Source: Paucibacter sp. KCTC 42545 (lineage in GTDB: Bacteria; Pseudomonadota; Gammaproteobacteria; Burkholderiales; Burkholderiaceae_C). From it: a DNA stretch of 64,000 bases. Positions within the stretch are counted from its first letter, which is position 1. The number at the start of each line of letters is the position of its first letter. The notes beneath the pieces are model-generated. The model ran no database searches and was not told the DNA's origin. It was given only the letters and a program-made list of their open reading frames with translations. Location: positions 682,001-746,000 of the forward strand of contig NZ_CP013692.1 in the NCBI RefSeq assembly GCF_001477625.1. The letters are read 5' to 3'. A program made the translations under genes and the position numbers. Shown here piece by piece: positions 8,444 through 16,592 of the stretch.

Positions 8444-9241
8444 TCAGCGGCGAATCACCAACTTTTGATACAAGCCGCCGAAGTACAAATGCTTTTCGAC
8501 CTTGAGCGGCGGGTCTTGCGCAGGCAGGAAGCTCGTCACCTCATGTCGCCACAAATCCATGGCAAAGGGTTCCAGCCATTTGAAAACTAGCCGCATCAGG
8601 GGACGCAAGGGGTGCCAGGCTGCTGGGCGGTGATAGTCCACGATAACCAGCTTGCCACCGGGTTTGAGTACGCGCAGCCCTTCCGCCAAGCTGGCGCGGC
8701 GCACGGCCTCTGGTTGCTCGTGCAGTAGGAAGAACATCAGCACTTGTTCGTAACTGGCGTTGGCAGCCGGCAAGGCCGAGGAGTCGCCATGCAGCAAACG
8801 CAGCTGCTCCGACGGAGGTAGCTTCCTTCCCAAGTTTTCCAGCTGCACGGGCAAGATGTCCAGCACATCCAGTTGCGCCTGCGGTGCCAAGGCTTGTTGC
8901 AGGCGCGCTGTGAGATTGCCGTAGACGCAGGCCACCTGCAGAGTGCGGTTCGGCATGGCTTGGCCTTGTCCGCTGGGCTCGGTCAAATCCTTGATGGCCG
9001 CGTCGCTCAAACGCGCGTAATTGCCAAACAAGATGGCATTGACCAGCCAGCCGCGCTCAAAAGTCTGCACCGCCCTGGGGTGAACATAGGCCCACCAGTA
9101 GACCCGTTCGAGATAGCTCGGCACCAGCGGCGGTCTGGCGCGTACTGCGGGCGCCGTTGCTCCCGCTAAGGTGGGCCGAGCAAGTTCGGTTGGTGAGCTG
9201 GTGGCGGTTTCAGGCATCAGACATGGCGTGACTTCAGACAA
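8444..9241 (-). CDS. rquA: Rhodoquinone biosynthesis protein RquA
   Basis: The 265-residue protein resembles class I SAM-dependent methyltransferases but carries the features of RquA. These are the N-terminal signature YLERVYWWAYVHPRAV and FERGWLVNAILFGNYARL, motif I reading LQVACVYGNLT instead of a Gly-rich loop, DVLDILPVQLENL, the conserved FFLLHEQPEAVRRASLAEGL, and GGKLVIVDYHRPAAWHPLRP. RquA converts ubiquinone to rhodoquinone by exchanging a methoxy group for an amino group, allowing fumarate reduction without oxygen. The gene is single and not inside an obvious anaerobic operon. Two starts are possible (9241 and the ATG at 9217), both ahead of the conserved domain. This gene has a patchy, transfer-prone distribution in bacteria. 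Confidence 0.88.
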   Translation of the reverse strand: MSEVTPCLMPETATSSPTELARPTLAGATAPAVRARPPLVPSYLERVYWWAYVHPRAVQTFERGWLVNAILFGNYARLSDAAIKDLTEPSGQGQAMPNRTLQVACVYGNLTARLQQALAPQAQLDVLDILPVQLENLGRKLPPSEQLRLLHGDSSALPAANASYEQVLMFFLLHEQPEAVRRASLAEGLRVLKPGGKLVIVDYHRPAAWHPLRPLMRLVFKWLEPFAMDLWRHEVTSFLPAQDPPLKVEKHLYFGGLYQKLVIRR

Positions 9242-9353
9242 AGTGACAGCCCAAGTACGATGCAGCGCGGCAAGGAACTTGGCGTGGCGGCTGCCAATAT
9301 GCCATCAAAATTGGACCTGACTGGGCCGCTGCCGTTGCAGCAAGTTCCAGCGT

Positions 9354-9995
9354 TCAGGTGCCGCGGACGTAAGGGTTGGTCCGGCGCTCGGTGCCGAAGT
9401 CGCTCTCAGGCCCGTGACCGGGGATGAACACCGTGTCGTCGCCCATGGGCCAAAGCCTTTGGGTGATCGAGTTGATCAAGGTGGCATGGTCGCCGCCGGG
9501 GAAGTCGCTGCGGCCCACGCCGCCGGCGAAGAGCACATCGCCGACAAAGGCGCGCTTGATCGCGGCGCTATGGAACACCACATGGCCGGGCGTGTGGCCG
9601 GGGCAGTGGCGCACATTCAGGGTTTGCTTGCCGATGCTGACGGTGTCGCCGTCGGCCAGCCAACGCGTCGGGGTGAAGGGCTCGGCGGCGGGGAAGCCGA
9701 ACATCTGGCTTTGCTTGGCCAGGCCGTCGATCCAGAACTGATCGCCCGGATGCGGGCCGATGATGGGCAAGCCCAATTCCCGCGCCAGCTGACCGGTGCC
9801 GCCGGCATGGTCGATATGCGCGTGGGTGAGCCAAATCGCTTTGAGGGTCAGGTCTTGCTGGCGCACCACTTCCAACAAACGCGGCAGGTCGCCGCCAGGG
9901 TCGATGATGGCGGCCTCACGGCTTTCATCACACCAGACGATGGAGCAGTTTTGCGCGAAAGCGGTGACGGGAACGGTGAGGTAGCGCAGGGTCAT
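9354..9995 (-). CDS. Glyoxalase-II-like metallo-beta-lactamase-fold hydrolase (YcbL type)
   Basis: The 213-residue protein has the zinc site THAHIDHAGG (near residue 55), a later CPGHTPGH, the bridging Asp in FVGDVLFAGGVGRSD, and the final His in IPGHGPESD. The order and spacing are those of the glyoxalase II/YcbL group, which hydrolyse thioesters such as S-lactoylglutathione. The short length, without the glutathione-binding C-terminal domain of true GloB, favours YcbL. The start at 9995 (MTLRYLTVPV) is typical for the family; upstream codons look non-coding. It is divergent from the next gene at 10172. Confidence 0.85.
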   Translation of the reverse strand: MTLRYLTVPVTAFAQNCSIVWCDESREAAIIDPGGDLPRLLEVVRQQDLTLKAIWLTHAHIDHAGGTGQLARELGLPIIGPHPGDQFWIDGLAKQSQMFGFPAAEPFTPTRWLADGDTVSIGKQTLNVRHCPGHTPGHVVFHSAAIKRAFVGDVLFAGGVGRSDFPGGDHATLINSITQRLWPMGDDTVFIPGHGPESDFGTERRTNPYVRGT

Positions 9996-10171
9996 GGGCG
10001 GGCCGTGTGGGGCGGTCGAGGAGCGGGTTCTGAATGCAGCAGTGCAAGGTAAACACGGGCGAATGGCCCGCGCATTCGATCTTAATATGGGGCTCATCGT
10101 GCGCCGGCGTCCCTCCCGGGGAGCGCGGCTGATATCGCCCTGCCGAGAAGGGCATTTTTTGGAGCCTTTTC

Positions 10172-11530
10172 ATGGCGGATGCGTCGGCAATCAAGCTGTC
10201 CCGGATGGTGTTGGAAAAAGAGCCCTATGTGCGATTTGCCGTCACCGACATCGACGGCGTCTGCCGCGGCAAGCACCTCAGCGGCGAGAAGATGGCCAGC
10301 ATGTTGGAGGGCGGCGGCACCATTGCCAGCGCGGTGTTCGGCTGGGACATTGAGGATCGGCTCTACGACCGCGTCAGCTTCACCGGCTTTCACACCGGCT
10401 TCCCGGACATTGGCCTGCGGCTTGACCCCAGCACCGCGCGTCAGCTGCCTTGGGATGATGGCCGTTGGCTGATCCTGGGCGAGCATGTTCAGGCCGACGG
10501 CCAACCGCTGCCGATCTGCCCGCGCCAAGTGCTCAAGCGGGTGCTGGCAAAGGCCGAGCGCATGGGCTTCACGGCCCAGGTCGGGGTTGAGTTTGAGTGG
10601 TTTGTGCTGGCCGAAACCGAGCTGTCGGTGCGCCAGAAGGGCTATCGCGACCTGGTTACCGCCACCCATGGCGCCACCAATTACTCGCCTTTTCGCATTG
10701 ATGCCCAGCAGGCTTTTGTGCGCGACTTGTTCACCAACCTGAACGCCATGGATGTGCCGCTGGAGGCCTTGCACACCGAGGCCGGCCCCGGCAATTTTGA
10801 GGCCGCGATCCGCTACACCGAGGCCTTGCAAGCGGCCGACCGTGCGGTGCTATTCAAGGAGTCGGTGCGTGAGATTGGCCGCCGACACGGGCTCTTGAAC
10901 ACCTTCATGGCCAAGTTCTCGGTGGACTATCCCGGCTGCGGCCAGCACCTGCACCAAAGCCTTTGGCGCGATGGCCGCAACGCCTTCCATGATGCCAAGG
11001 GCGCGGCCGGCATGAGCGACACCATGCGTCATTTCATCGCTGGTCAGCTATACGGCCTGCCACAGTTGCTGCCGATGTACGCGCCCTTCATCAACAGCTA
11101 TAAGCGCTTGGTGGACAACAACTTGGCGCCAGTCAAGCCGACCTGGGCGATCGACAACCGCAATGCTTCGCTGCGCGTGATCCCCGGCGCGGCCTCATCG
11201 CTGCGGCTGGAGACGCGTAGTGCGGGCGCGGATGCCAATCCCTACCTCGCCATTGCAGCGGCACTGGCCTCGGGCCTCTATGGCATTGAACATCAGCTCG
11301 CGCTTGAGCTGCCGGCGGTGAATGGCGCTAATCACGGCGCGGAAGACGTGCAGCGCCTGCCCGCCACCCTGGCCGAGGCCACGGCCGCGATGATCCAATC
11401 CAGCCTGGCCAAAGAGTTGTTTGGCCCAGAGTTCGTGAACCACTTTGTTGAAACTCGCCAGTCAGAGGTGGCGCGCTTCAATCAATGCGTGACGGATTGG
11501 GAGTTGGCGCGCTATCTTGAGTTGGCTTGA
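10172..11530 (+). CDS. Glutamine synthetase family protein (gamma-glutamyl-polyamine ligase-like)
   Basis: The 452-residue enzyme has the GS fold: an N-terminal beta-grasp part (YVRFAVTDIDGVCRGKHLS) and a catalytic domain with GVEFEWFVL (metal site), EAGPGNFEAAIRY, GCGQHLHQSLW (His of the ATP site), NSYKRLVDNNLAPV and SLRLETRSAGADANPYL. Its motifs differ from the true glutamine synthetase glnA at 31427: the adenylylation-site segment is missing and NNLAPV replaces the GlnA sequence. This favours PuuA/GlnT-type enzymes that ligate glutamate to polyamines, ethanolamine or other amines. Substrate unknown. GGAG lies 8 bases before the ATG. A GC-rich hairpin follows the stop. Confidence 0.82.
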   Translation: MADASAIKLSRMVLEKEPYVRFAVTDIDGVCRGKHLSGEKMASMLEGGGTIASAVFGWDIEDRLYDRVSFTGFHTGFPDIGLRLDPSTARQLPWDDGRWLILGEHVQADGQPLPICPRQVLKRVLAKAERMGFTAQVGVEFEWFVLAETELSVRQKGYRDLVTATHGATNYSPFRIDAQQAFVRDLFTNLNAMDVPLEALHTEAGPGNFEAAIRYTEALQAADRAVLFKESVREIGRRHGLLNTFMAKFSVDYPGCGQHLHQSLWRDGRNAFHDAKGAAGMSDTMRHFIAGQLYGLPQLLPMYAPFINSYKRLVDNNLAPVKPTWAIDNRNASLRVIPGAASSLRLETRSAGADANPYLAIAAALASGLYGIEHQLALELPAVNGANHGAEDVQRLPATLAEATAAMIQSSLAKELFGPEFVNHFVETRQSEVARFNQCVTDWELARYLELA

Positions 11531-11540
11531 TTCGCCTTCG

Positions 11541-11563
11541 CCGGCCCGGCGAGTGCGGGCCGG
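11541..11563. terminator. GC-rich hairpin between convergent genes
   Basis: CCGGCCCG (11541-11548) pairs perfectly with CGGGCCGG (11556-11563) around a 7-base loop. It lies between the stops of the convergent genes ending at 11530 and 11573, so it could end transcription from both sides. There is no T-run, so a classical intrinsic terminator is not certain. Confidence 0.5.
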
Positions 11564-11572
11564 AGGATGGGC

Positions 11573-12436
11573 TCAGGCGTGGTCCAGCAAGGCGCGCAAT
11601 TGGTCGTCCCAATGCTCCAGGTCTTCCGCGCTGATGTGCAACCAAGCCATGGCGTCGGCGTGGTGGGCGGCCCAATCGGCTTCCTGGTCCAGGCCCTCGT
11701 GCATGCGCATCAGGTGCTCGGCGATCAGGCCGGCGGCAACCAGGGTGTGGACTTCGGGTTCGATGTCCGAGGCGCCCATGGATTCGAGGCTGTGGTGCAG
11801 GCGGATCGCCGCCATCAGCTCCGGCGCCATATTCCAAGCGCGGGCCAGCAGGGCGCCGGCCACGGCGTGGTCGGTGCGGTGGTTGGCGTTTTCGGTGGCG
11901 ATGAAGGAGCGGTCAATGCGCGCGGCGGCCTCCACCAGGGTCGAGCCATAGCCGCGCAAGCTTTGCAGCAGGACCGGAATGCCCACATGGCAAAACAGGC
12001 CGAAGGTGTGGGCCAGGTCGGGCGACAAGCCCGGCAGCTGCCGTGCCACAAAAGCCATGGCGCGGGCGCGTTTGGCTGAGCGCTCCCAGAAGCGGGTCAG
12101 ATGCGGGTTGTTGACCGGGAAGGCATTGCGCAGCAGAAAGGCGGTCATCACCTGCGCCGTCTCGTCCAGGCCAATCCGGGTCATGGCTTGGCCCACGGTG
12201 TTGCAGGGCATGCCGTCGGACAGGTGAATGGGGCTGTTGGCCAGGCGCAGCAGGGTGGCGGACATGGCCACATCGCTGGCGGCGATGCGTGCCACTTCGG
12301 TCAAATCTGGCGGGTTGTTTGCCATCGCCTGTTGCAGCCGGGCCAGCAGCTCAGGGCATGGGGGGATGATGATTTGTTTGAGCGGTCCGGTCTGGCGCGC
12401 TTTGTCAACTTCTTGGCGGATTGTCTGGGTGCTCAT
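11573..12436 (-). CDS. HDOD-domain signalling protein
   Basis: The 287-residue product is a single HDOD domain (about residues 20-215), a degenerate HD phosphohydrolase fold lacking the metal-binding HD pair. Typical elements are IIPPCPELLARLQ, LTEVARIAASDVAMSATLLRLANS, TVGQAMTRIGLDE and the later HRTDHAVAGALLARAWNM. HDOD proteins act as scaffolds in bacterial signal transduction, often with c-di-GMP systems. It is divergent from the LapG/LapD genes that begin 128 bases away, fitting a shared signalling locus. The ATG at 12436 is preferred over upstream in-frame codons whose translation looks non-coding. Confidence 0.85.
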   Translation of the reverse strand: MSTQTIRQEVDKARQTGPLKQIIIPPCPELLARLQQAMANNPPDLTEVARIAASDVAMSATLLRLANSPIHLSDGMPCNTVGQAMTRIGLDETAQVMTAFLLRNAFPVNNPHLTRFWERSAKRARAMAFVARQLPGLSPDLAHTFGLFCHVGIPVLLQSLRGYGSTLVEAAARIDRSFIATENANHRTDHAVAGALLARAWNMAPELMAAIRLHHSLESMGASDIEPEVHTLVAAGLIAEHLMRMHEGLDQEADWAAHHADAMAWLHISAEDLEHWDDQLRALLDHA

Positions 12437-12563
12437 GGAATACAAAGGAAATTGGCCCTGCACCTGGCCGCCATATGGGGCGCAGCCTGTAAAGTGCATC
12501 GGATTATGGCTTGCTGCATTGCTTTGCAGGCCTCTCGCCAGCTGAATTCGGACGCAACAACGC

Positions 12564-13259
12564 ATGCTCTTTTGCGCTCAACGTGCCAAAGTGCCTAGAC
12601 CGGGCTTGACCCGGCGCTGGCTGCTGCGCGTCTGTGCGAGCCTGGCCTTGGCGGCCGGCGTGCTGCCTACGCTGAGCTACGCGCTGGATCGCGGTCGCTG
12701 GCTGGAGGCGGCGGCCAAGGTCTCGCCGCGGGCGCTGGCCGAGGCGCAGCAGATGCTGCAGCTGATTGAGCGCGCCACCGCCATGGACGAAGTGGCGCGG
12801 GTGAGCGAGGTCAATGGCTTCGTCAACAAGCACATCGAATTTCGCGACGACATCGAGGTCTGGGGCAAGATCGACTACTGGGCCAGCCCGCTGGAATCGC
12901 TGGCCAAGGGCCAGGGCGATTGCGAGGACTACGCCATTGCCAAGTATTTCGCCCTTTTGTCGGCCGGCATGCCGGTGGCCAAGCTGCGTATGGTTTATGT
13001 GCGTGCCAGTCTGGGCGGCCGCTCCATTGCGCATATGGTGCTGGCCTACTATGCGCAGCCGAGCGCGGAGCCACTGATTCTGGACAATCTGATTGCCGAT
13101 GTGCGGCCCGCCTCGCAGCGGCCTGACTTGCAGCCGGTGTTCAGCTTCAACGGCGAAGGGCTGTGGCAAGGGGTGGGGGCAACGTCGGCGGGGGACCCGC
13201 TGCAACGTCTATCCTTGTGGCGCGATTTGCTGGCCAAGGCGCGGGCCGAAGGTTTTTAA
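12564..13259 (+). CDS. lapG: LapG-type periplasmic cysteine protease
   Basis: The 231-residue protein begins with a basic stretch and a hydrophobic export signal (RRWLLRVCASLALAAG). The transglutaminase-like cysteine protease domain shows the triad: Cys in GDCEDYA (near 120), His in SIAHMVLAY (near 156) and Asp in LILDNL (near 173). LapG cleaves large surface adhesins of the LapA type after a double-alanine site, releasing the biofilm. The next gene is its inhibitor LapD, 38 bases downstream on the same strand, a strong context match. No LapA-like adhesin or type I secretion genes are in the window. Confidence 0.9.
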   Translation: MLFCAQRAKVPRPGLTRRWLLRVCASLALAAGVLPTLSYALDRGRWLEAAAKVSPRALAEAQQMLQLIERATAMDEVARVSEVNGFVNKHIEFRDDIEVWGKIDYWASPLESLAKGQGDCEDYAIAKYFALLSAGMPVAKLRMVYVRASLGGRSIAHMVLAYYAQPSAEPLILDNLIADVRPASQRPDLQPVFSFNGEGLWQGVGATSAGDPLQRLSLWRDLLAKARAEGF

Positions 13260-13297
13260 GGGTGCTGAGAAGTGAATAGTCTTGTTGGGGAGTTTCC

Positions 13298-15241
13298 ATG
13301 TCCTTGATGCGTCAGGTTGGATTGCTGGTTTTGGCCGCGCTGCTGGCATCGCTCTTGGGCAGCGTGGCGGTATCAGCCCTGTCGGTGCGGCTTTTGCTGC
13401 AGACCCAGTTGCAAATGAAAAACAGCGACAACGCCCAGGCCCTGGCCTTGGTCTTGTCGCAGCAGCAGGGCGACCCGACCTTGATGGAGTTGCAGATGTC
13501 GGCGCTGTTCGACACCGGCTACTATCAGAGCGTGGTGCTGCGCCATGCCGACGGCAAGGTGGCCCTTGAGCGCCGCGCCGCAGCCCTGGCTTCCCGCGCG
13601 CCGGCCTGGTTTGTCGCCCTGACGCCCATCGAGGCCCAGCCCGGCGTGGCCCAGGTCAGCAATGGCTGGAATGCCGTCGGCAGCCTGGAGGTGCAAAGCC
13701 AGTCGGCCTATGCCCATGATGAGTTGTGGCGCAGCGTCACCCGCATCAGCTTGCTGCTGAGCGTGGTCGGCGTGCTGGCCAGCTTGGCGGCGGCTTGGGT
13801 GCTGCGCCGCATCCGCCGGCCTCTGGACAATGTGGCCGCCCAAGCCCGGGCGGTGGTGGAGGGCAGCTTCACGGTGGTGCCTGAATCTGGCGTGCCCGAG
13901 TTGCGCGGACTCAGCCAAGCCATGAATGCCATGGTGTTGCGCGTCAAGAGCATGTTTGAGGCCCAGGCCGAACAACTGCAGGTGCTGAGCCTGCAAGCGC
14001 ATTGCGACCCGCTGACCGGCATGAGCTCGCGCAAGCACTTCATGGCCGAGCTGAGTTCGGCCCTGAGTCGGGACGAAGGCCCCAGCCATGCCGGCCTGGT
14101 GCTGCTGCGCCTGCGTGATTTGACCGAACTCAACCAGCGCCTCGGTCGGCCGGCCGTCGATCAGATTTTGCTGTCGGTGGGCAAGGCGGTGAAAGCCTAT
14201 CCCGACCGGGTGCGCGGCTGCCTGGGCGGCCGCTTGAATGGTGCGGACTTCGCGCTGTGGCTGCCCGCGCCGGATGTGGCGCAGGAAACGGCCCAGGCCT
14301 TGAGCGAAGCCTTGCGCGCCAGCCTGCCGGCCTTTGGCAATGGCATCCACGTGGCCGTCGGCGCGGTGGATCTGCCGCGCGATCAAGCCATGGGTGTGTG
14401 GTTCGGTGAAGCCGATGCGGCGCTGGCGCGGGCCGAAAGCCAGAGCGGCTTTGTGGTTGAGTTCAGCAAGCTGCGGCCTGGGGCGCAAGAAGCGGTCACG
14501 GGCTTGCTGGCCTTGGGCGAGCGCGCTTGGCGGGCGCAGATCATGGAAGCGCTGGCTGAGAAGCGCGGGCGCTTGCTGGCCTACCCGCTGCTGGACAAGG
14601 CGGGTCAAGTGCTGCATCAAGAAAGCCCGATGCAGCTGCAACTGGAGCAGGGCGGTGCCTTTGAGCCTGCTTCGCGCTGGCTGCCCCTGGCCTTGCGCAG
14701 TCGTTTGACGGCCGATGTGGATGTGCTGGCCGTGACCCTGGCGCTGGAAGCCATCGCCCGCGACGGCCAAGCCCGCTGCATCAATGTGGCGCCGGCCTCG
14801 TTGCTGGACGGCAGCTTTGTGGCGCGCCTGCGCGAGCAGGTGTTTCAAGCCCCGCAGGCAGCGCGCAAGCTCGGCCTGGAACTGGCCGAAAGCGCAGCCA
14901 TTGCCCACTTTGATCTCTTGCTGGAAATGGGCCGGCAACTGCGCCCGCTGGGGCTCAAGTTGGGCTTGGAGCATGCCGGCGCCGGCTTGGCCCAGGTGGA
15001 GCGCCTCTACCAAGCCGGCCTGGACTATGTGAAGCTGGACGTGGCCGTGGTCAGCGGGGTGTCGGGTGATGCGGCGCGCGCCGCCTTTGTGCGCGGCATG
15101 GTGGTGATGCTGCGCAGCCTGGCGCTGAAGGTCTATGCCGAGGGCGTGGTCGACGCCATGGATGTGCAGGCCTTGTGGGACTGCGAGCTGGACGGCGTGA
15201 CCGGCCCCTGGGCGACGGCGCAGCCGGCCGGTCGGGCCTGA
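13298..15241 (+). CDS. lapD: LapD-type c-di-GMP receptor with degenerate GGDEF and EAL domains
   Basis: The 647-residue inner-membrane protein has a first membrane helix (about 7-28), a periplasmic LapD/MoxY-type domain (to about 147), a second helix, a HAMP segment (IRRPLDNVAAQARAVVEGSF), then GGDEF-like (about 235-395) and EAL-like (about 405-640) domains. The catalytic motifs are lost: GGDEF reads NGADF and the EAL position reads LAYPLLD, though YAEGVVD remains. This fits LapD, which does not make or break c-di-GMP but binds it with its EAL fold and then sequesters LapG in the periplasm. When c-di-GMP falls, LapG is freed and the adhesin is cut. It is paired with lapG directly upstream. 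Confidence 0.9.
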   Translation: MSLMRQVGLLVLAALLASLLGSVAVSALSVRLLLQTQLQMKNSDNAQALALVLSQQQGDPTLMELQMSALFDTGYYQSVVLRHADGKVALERRAAALASRAPAWFVALTPIEAQPGVAQVSNGWNAVGSLEVQSQSAYAHDELWRSVTRISLLLSVVGVLASLAAAWVLRRIRRPLDNVAAQARAVVEGSFTVVPESGVPELRGLSQAMNAMVLRVKSMFEAQAEQLQVLSLQAHCDPLTGMSSRKHFMAELSSALSRDEGPSHAGLVLLRLRDLTELNQRLGRPAVDQILLSVGKAVKAYPDRVRGCLGGRLNGADFALWLPAPDVAQETAQALSEALRASLPAFGNGIHVAVGAVDLPRDQAMGVWFGEADAALARAESQSGFVVEFSKLRPGAQEAVTGLLALGERAWRAQIMEALAEKRGRLLAYPLLDKAGQVLHQESPMQLQLEQGGAFEPASRWLPLALRSRLTADVDVLAVTLALEAIARDGQARCINVAPASLLDGSFVARLREQVFQAPQAARKLGLELAESAAIAHFDLLLEMGRQLRPLGLKLGLEHAGAGLAQVERLYQAGLDYVKLDVAVVSGVSGDAARAAFVRGMVVMLRSLALKVYAEGVVDAMDVQALWDCELDGVTGPWATAQPAGRA

Positions 15242-15242
15242 A

Positions 15243-15803
15243 TCAGCTGATTTCGGCGCTGAACAGCGTGAAGGGCCGGCCCAGGCGGCGGTCCTCAAAA
15301 TAGCGCTGCAAGGTTTCACGCACGGTGCGGAAGGCCAGCTCGTCCCAGGGAATCTCATGCTCGTAAAAGAGCTTGGCTTCTAGGGTTTCCGGGCCTGGAT
15401 CGAACTCGGCCGAGAGCAGGCGGGCGCGGTAGAAGAGATGAATCTGCCCGGCGCGCAAGACATTGATCAGGCTGTAGAGCGGCTGCATCTCGACTTGCGC
15501 GCCGGCCTCTTCGATGGTTTCGCGCAGGGCGCCGGCTTCGCAGCTTTCACCCAATTCCAGAAAGCCGGCCGGCAGGGTCCACAAGCCCAGGCGCGGCTCA
15601 ATCGCACGGCGGCAGAGCAGCACTTGCTCCGCGCCGGGCTCACCCAAAATCGGCACCGTGCCCACCACATTGATGGGGTTTTGGTAGTGAATGCTGGCGC
15701 AGGCGCCGCAGGTCGCACGCTCGCGGTTGTCGTCAGCCGGCACGCGGTAGTCCACGGCCGCGCCGCAGCTGGAGCAAAACTTGAAACGAGGGGGCAGCCA
15801 CAT
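15243..15803 (-). CDS. Nudix hydrolase with N-terminal zinc ribbon
   Basis: The 186-residue protein begins with a zinc ribbon (FCSSCG and TCGAC, residues 9-35) like that of NADH pyrophosphatases, followed by a Nudix fold. The Nudix box reads GFLELGESCEAG then ALRETIEEAGA, matching Gx5Ex7REUxEExGU with all catalytic Glu residues. Such enzymes hydrolyse nucleoside diphosphates linked to another group; the substrate (NAD(H), ADP-ribose or other) cannot be told. The SQPWPFPxS motif that marks NudC was not found. It converges with lapD, with 1 base between the stops. Confidence 0.85.
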   Translation of the reverse strand: MWLPPRFKFCSSCGAAVDYRVPADDNRERATCGACASIHYQNPINVVGTVPILGEPGAEQVLLCRRAIEPRLGLWTLPAGFLELGESCEAGALRETIEEAGAQVEMQPLYSLINVLRAGQIHLFYRARLLSAEFDPGPETLEAKLFYEHEIPWDELAFRTVRETLQRYFEDRRLGRPFTLFSAEIS

Positions 15804-15959
15804 GGGCCGGAGTGTAGCCGGGCGCTTGCGTGGGCAAGATGACGCGCGGAATGCCCCTCAAGTGGCACCGAAGATGCCGACGAAGAGTGGCGTGTTCTCG
15901 GCGGCGCAGCGCACGCCCGAGCTGTCCGCCGTCACAGCGCCGTGGCATCATCCACGCTC

Positions 15960-16592
15960 ATGGAACTCTTCAATTACTTTCGCTCCTCAGCCTCCTACCG
16001 GGTGCGCATCGCGCTGGCACTCAAAGGGCTGGATTACGACTACCGCAGCGTCCACCTGGCCAAGAACGAGCAGTTCAATGCCAGCTACGCCGAAGCCTCG
16101 ATCTCCAAGCTGGTGCCCCTGCTACGCGATGGCGATGCGCTGGTGAGCCAGTCCATGGCCATCATCGAATACCTCGACGAAACCCACCCGACGCCGCCCT
16201 TGCTGCCGGCCGACGCCCTGGGCCGCGCCCAAGTGCGGGCGATGGCGCAAGACATCGCTTGTGAAATCCACCCGCTGAACAATCTGCGGGTGCTGCGCTA
16301 CCTCAGCAAGGAGCTGGGCGTGGACGAGGACAACAAGAATCGCTGGTACCGCCACTGGGTGGAGCAGGGCTTGGCCGTGGTGGAGCAGCGCCTCAGCCAC
16401 AGTGCCGGCCAATTCTGCTTTGGCGACACGCCCGGCCTGGCCGATTGCGTGCTGGTGCCGCAAATCTTCAACGCCAAGCGTTTCGATTGCCGGCTGGACC
16501 ATGTGCCCGGCGTGATGCGGGTGTTTGCCAACTGCATGGCGCTGGACGCTTTCGCCAAGACGCAACCCAGCGCCTGCCCCGATGCTGAGTGA
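15960..16592 (+). CDS. maiA: Maleylacetoacetate isomerase (zeta-class GST)
   Basis: The 210-residue protein has the zeta-class signature near the N-terminus: YFRSSASYRVRIALALKG, with the catalytic Ser-Ser pair, then an SKLVPLLRDG...VSQSMAIIEYLDE thioredoxin-fold segment and a helical C-terminal domain with GDTPGLADCVLVPQ. It isomerises maleylacetoacetate to fumarylacetoacetate with glutathione in tyrosine or homogentisate breakdown. No other pathway gene is adjacent. The ATG at 15960 is chosen over an upstream in-frame GTG. Its last 11 bases overlap the next gene. Confidence 0.85.
   Translation: MELFNYFRSSASYRVRIALALKGLDYDYRSVHLAKNEQFNASYAEASISKLVPLLRDGDALVSQSMAIIEYLDETHPTPPLLPADALGRAQVRAMAQDIACEIHPLNNLRVLRYLSKELGVDEDNKNRWYRHWVEQGLAVVEQRLSHSAGQFCFGDTPGLADCVLVPQIFNAKRFDCRLDHVPGVMRVFANCMALDAFAKTQPSACPDAE

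Noticed and set aside
13373..15358. 661-codon minus-strand frame opposite lapD
   Set aside because: Shadow of lapD, with biased composition and no recognisable domain.
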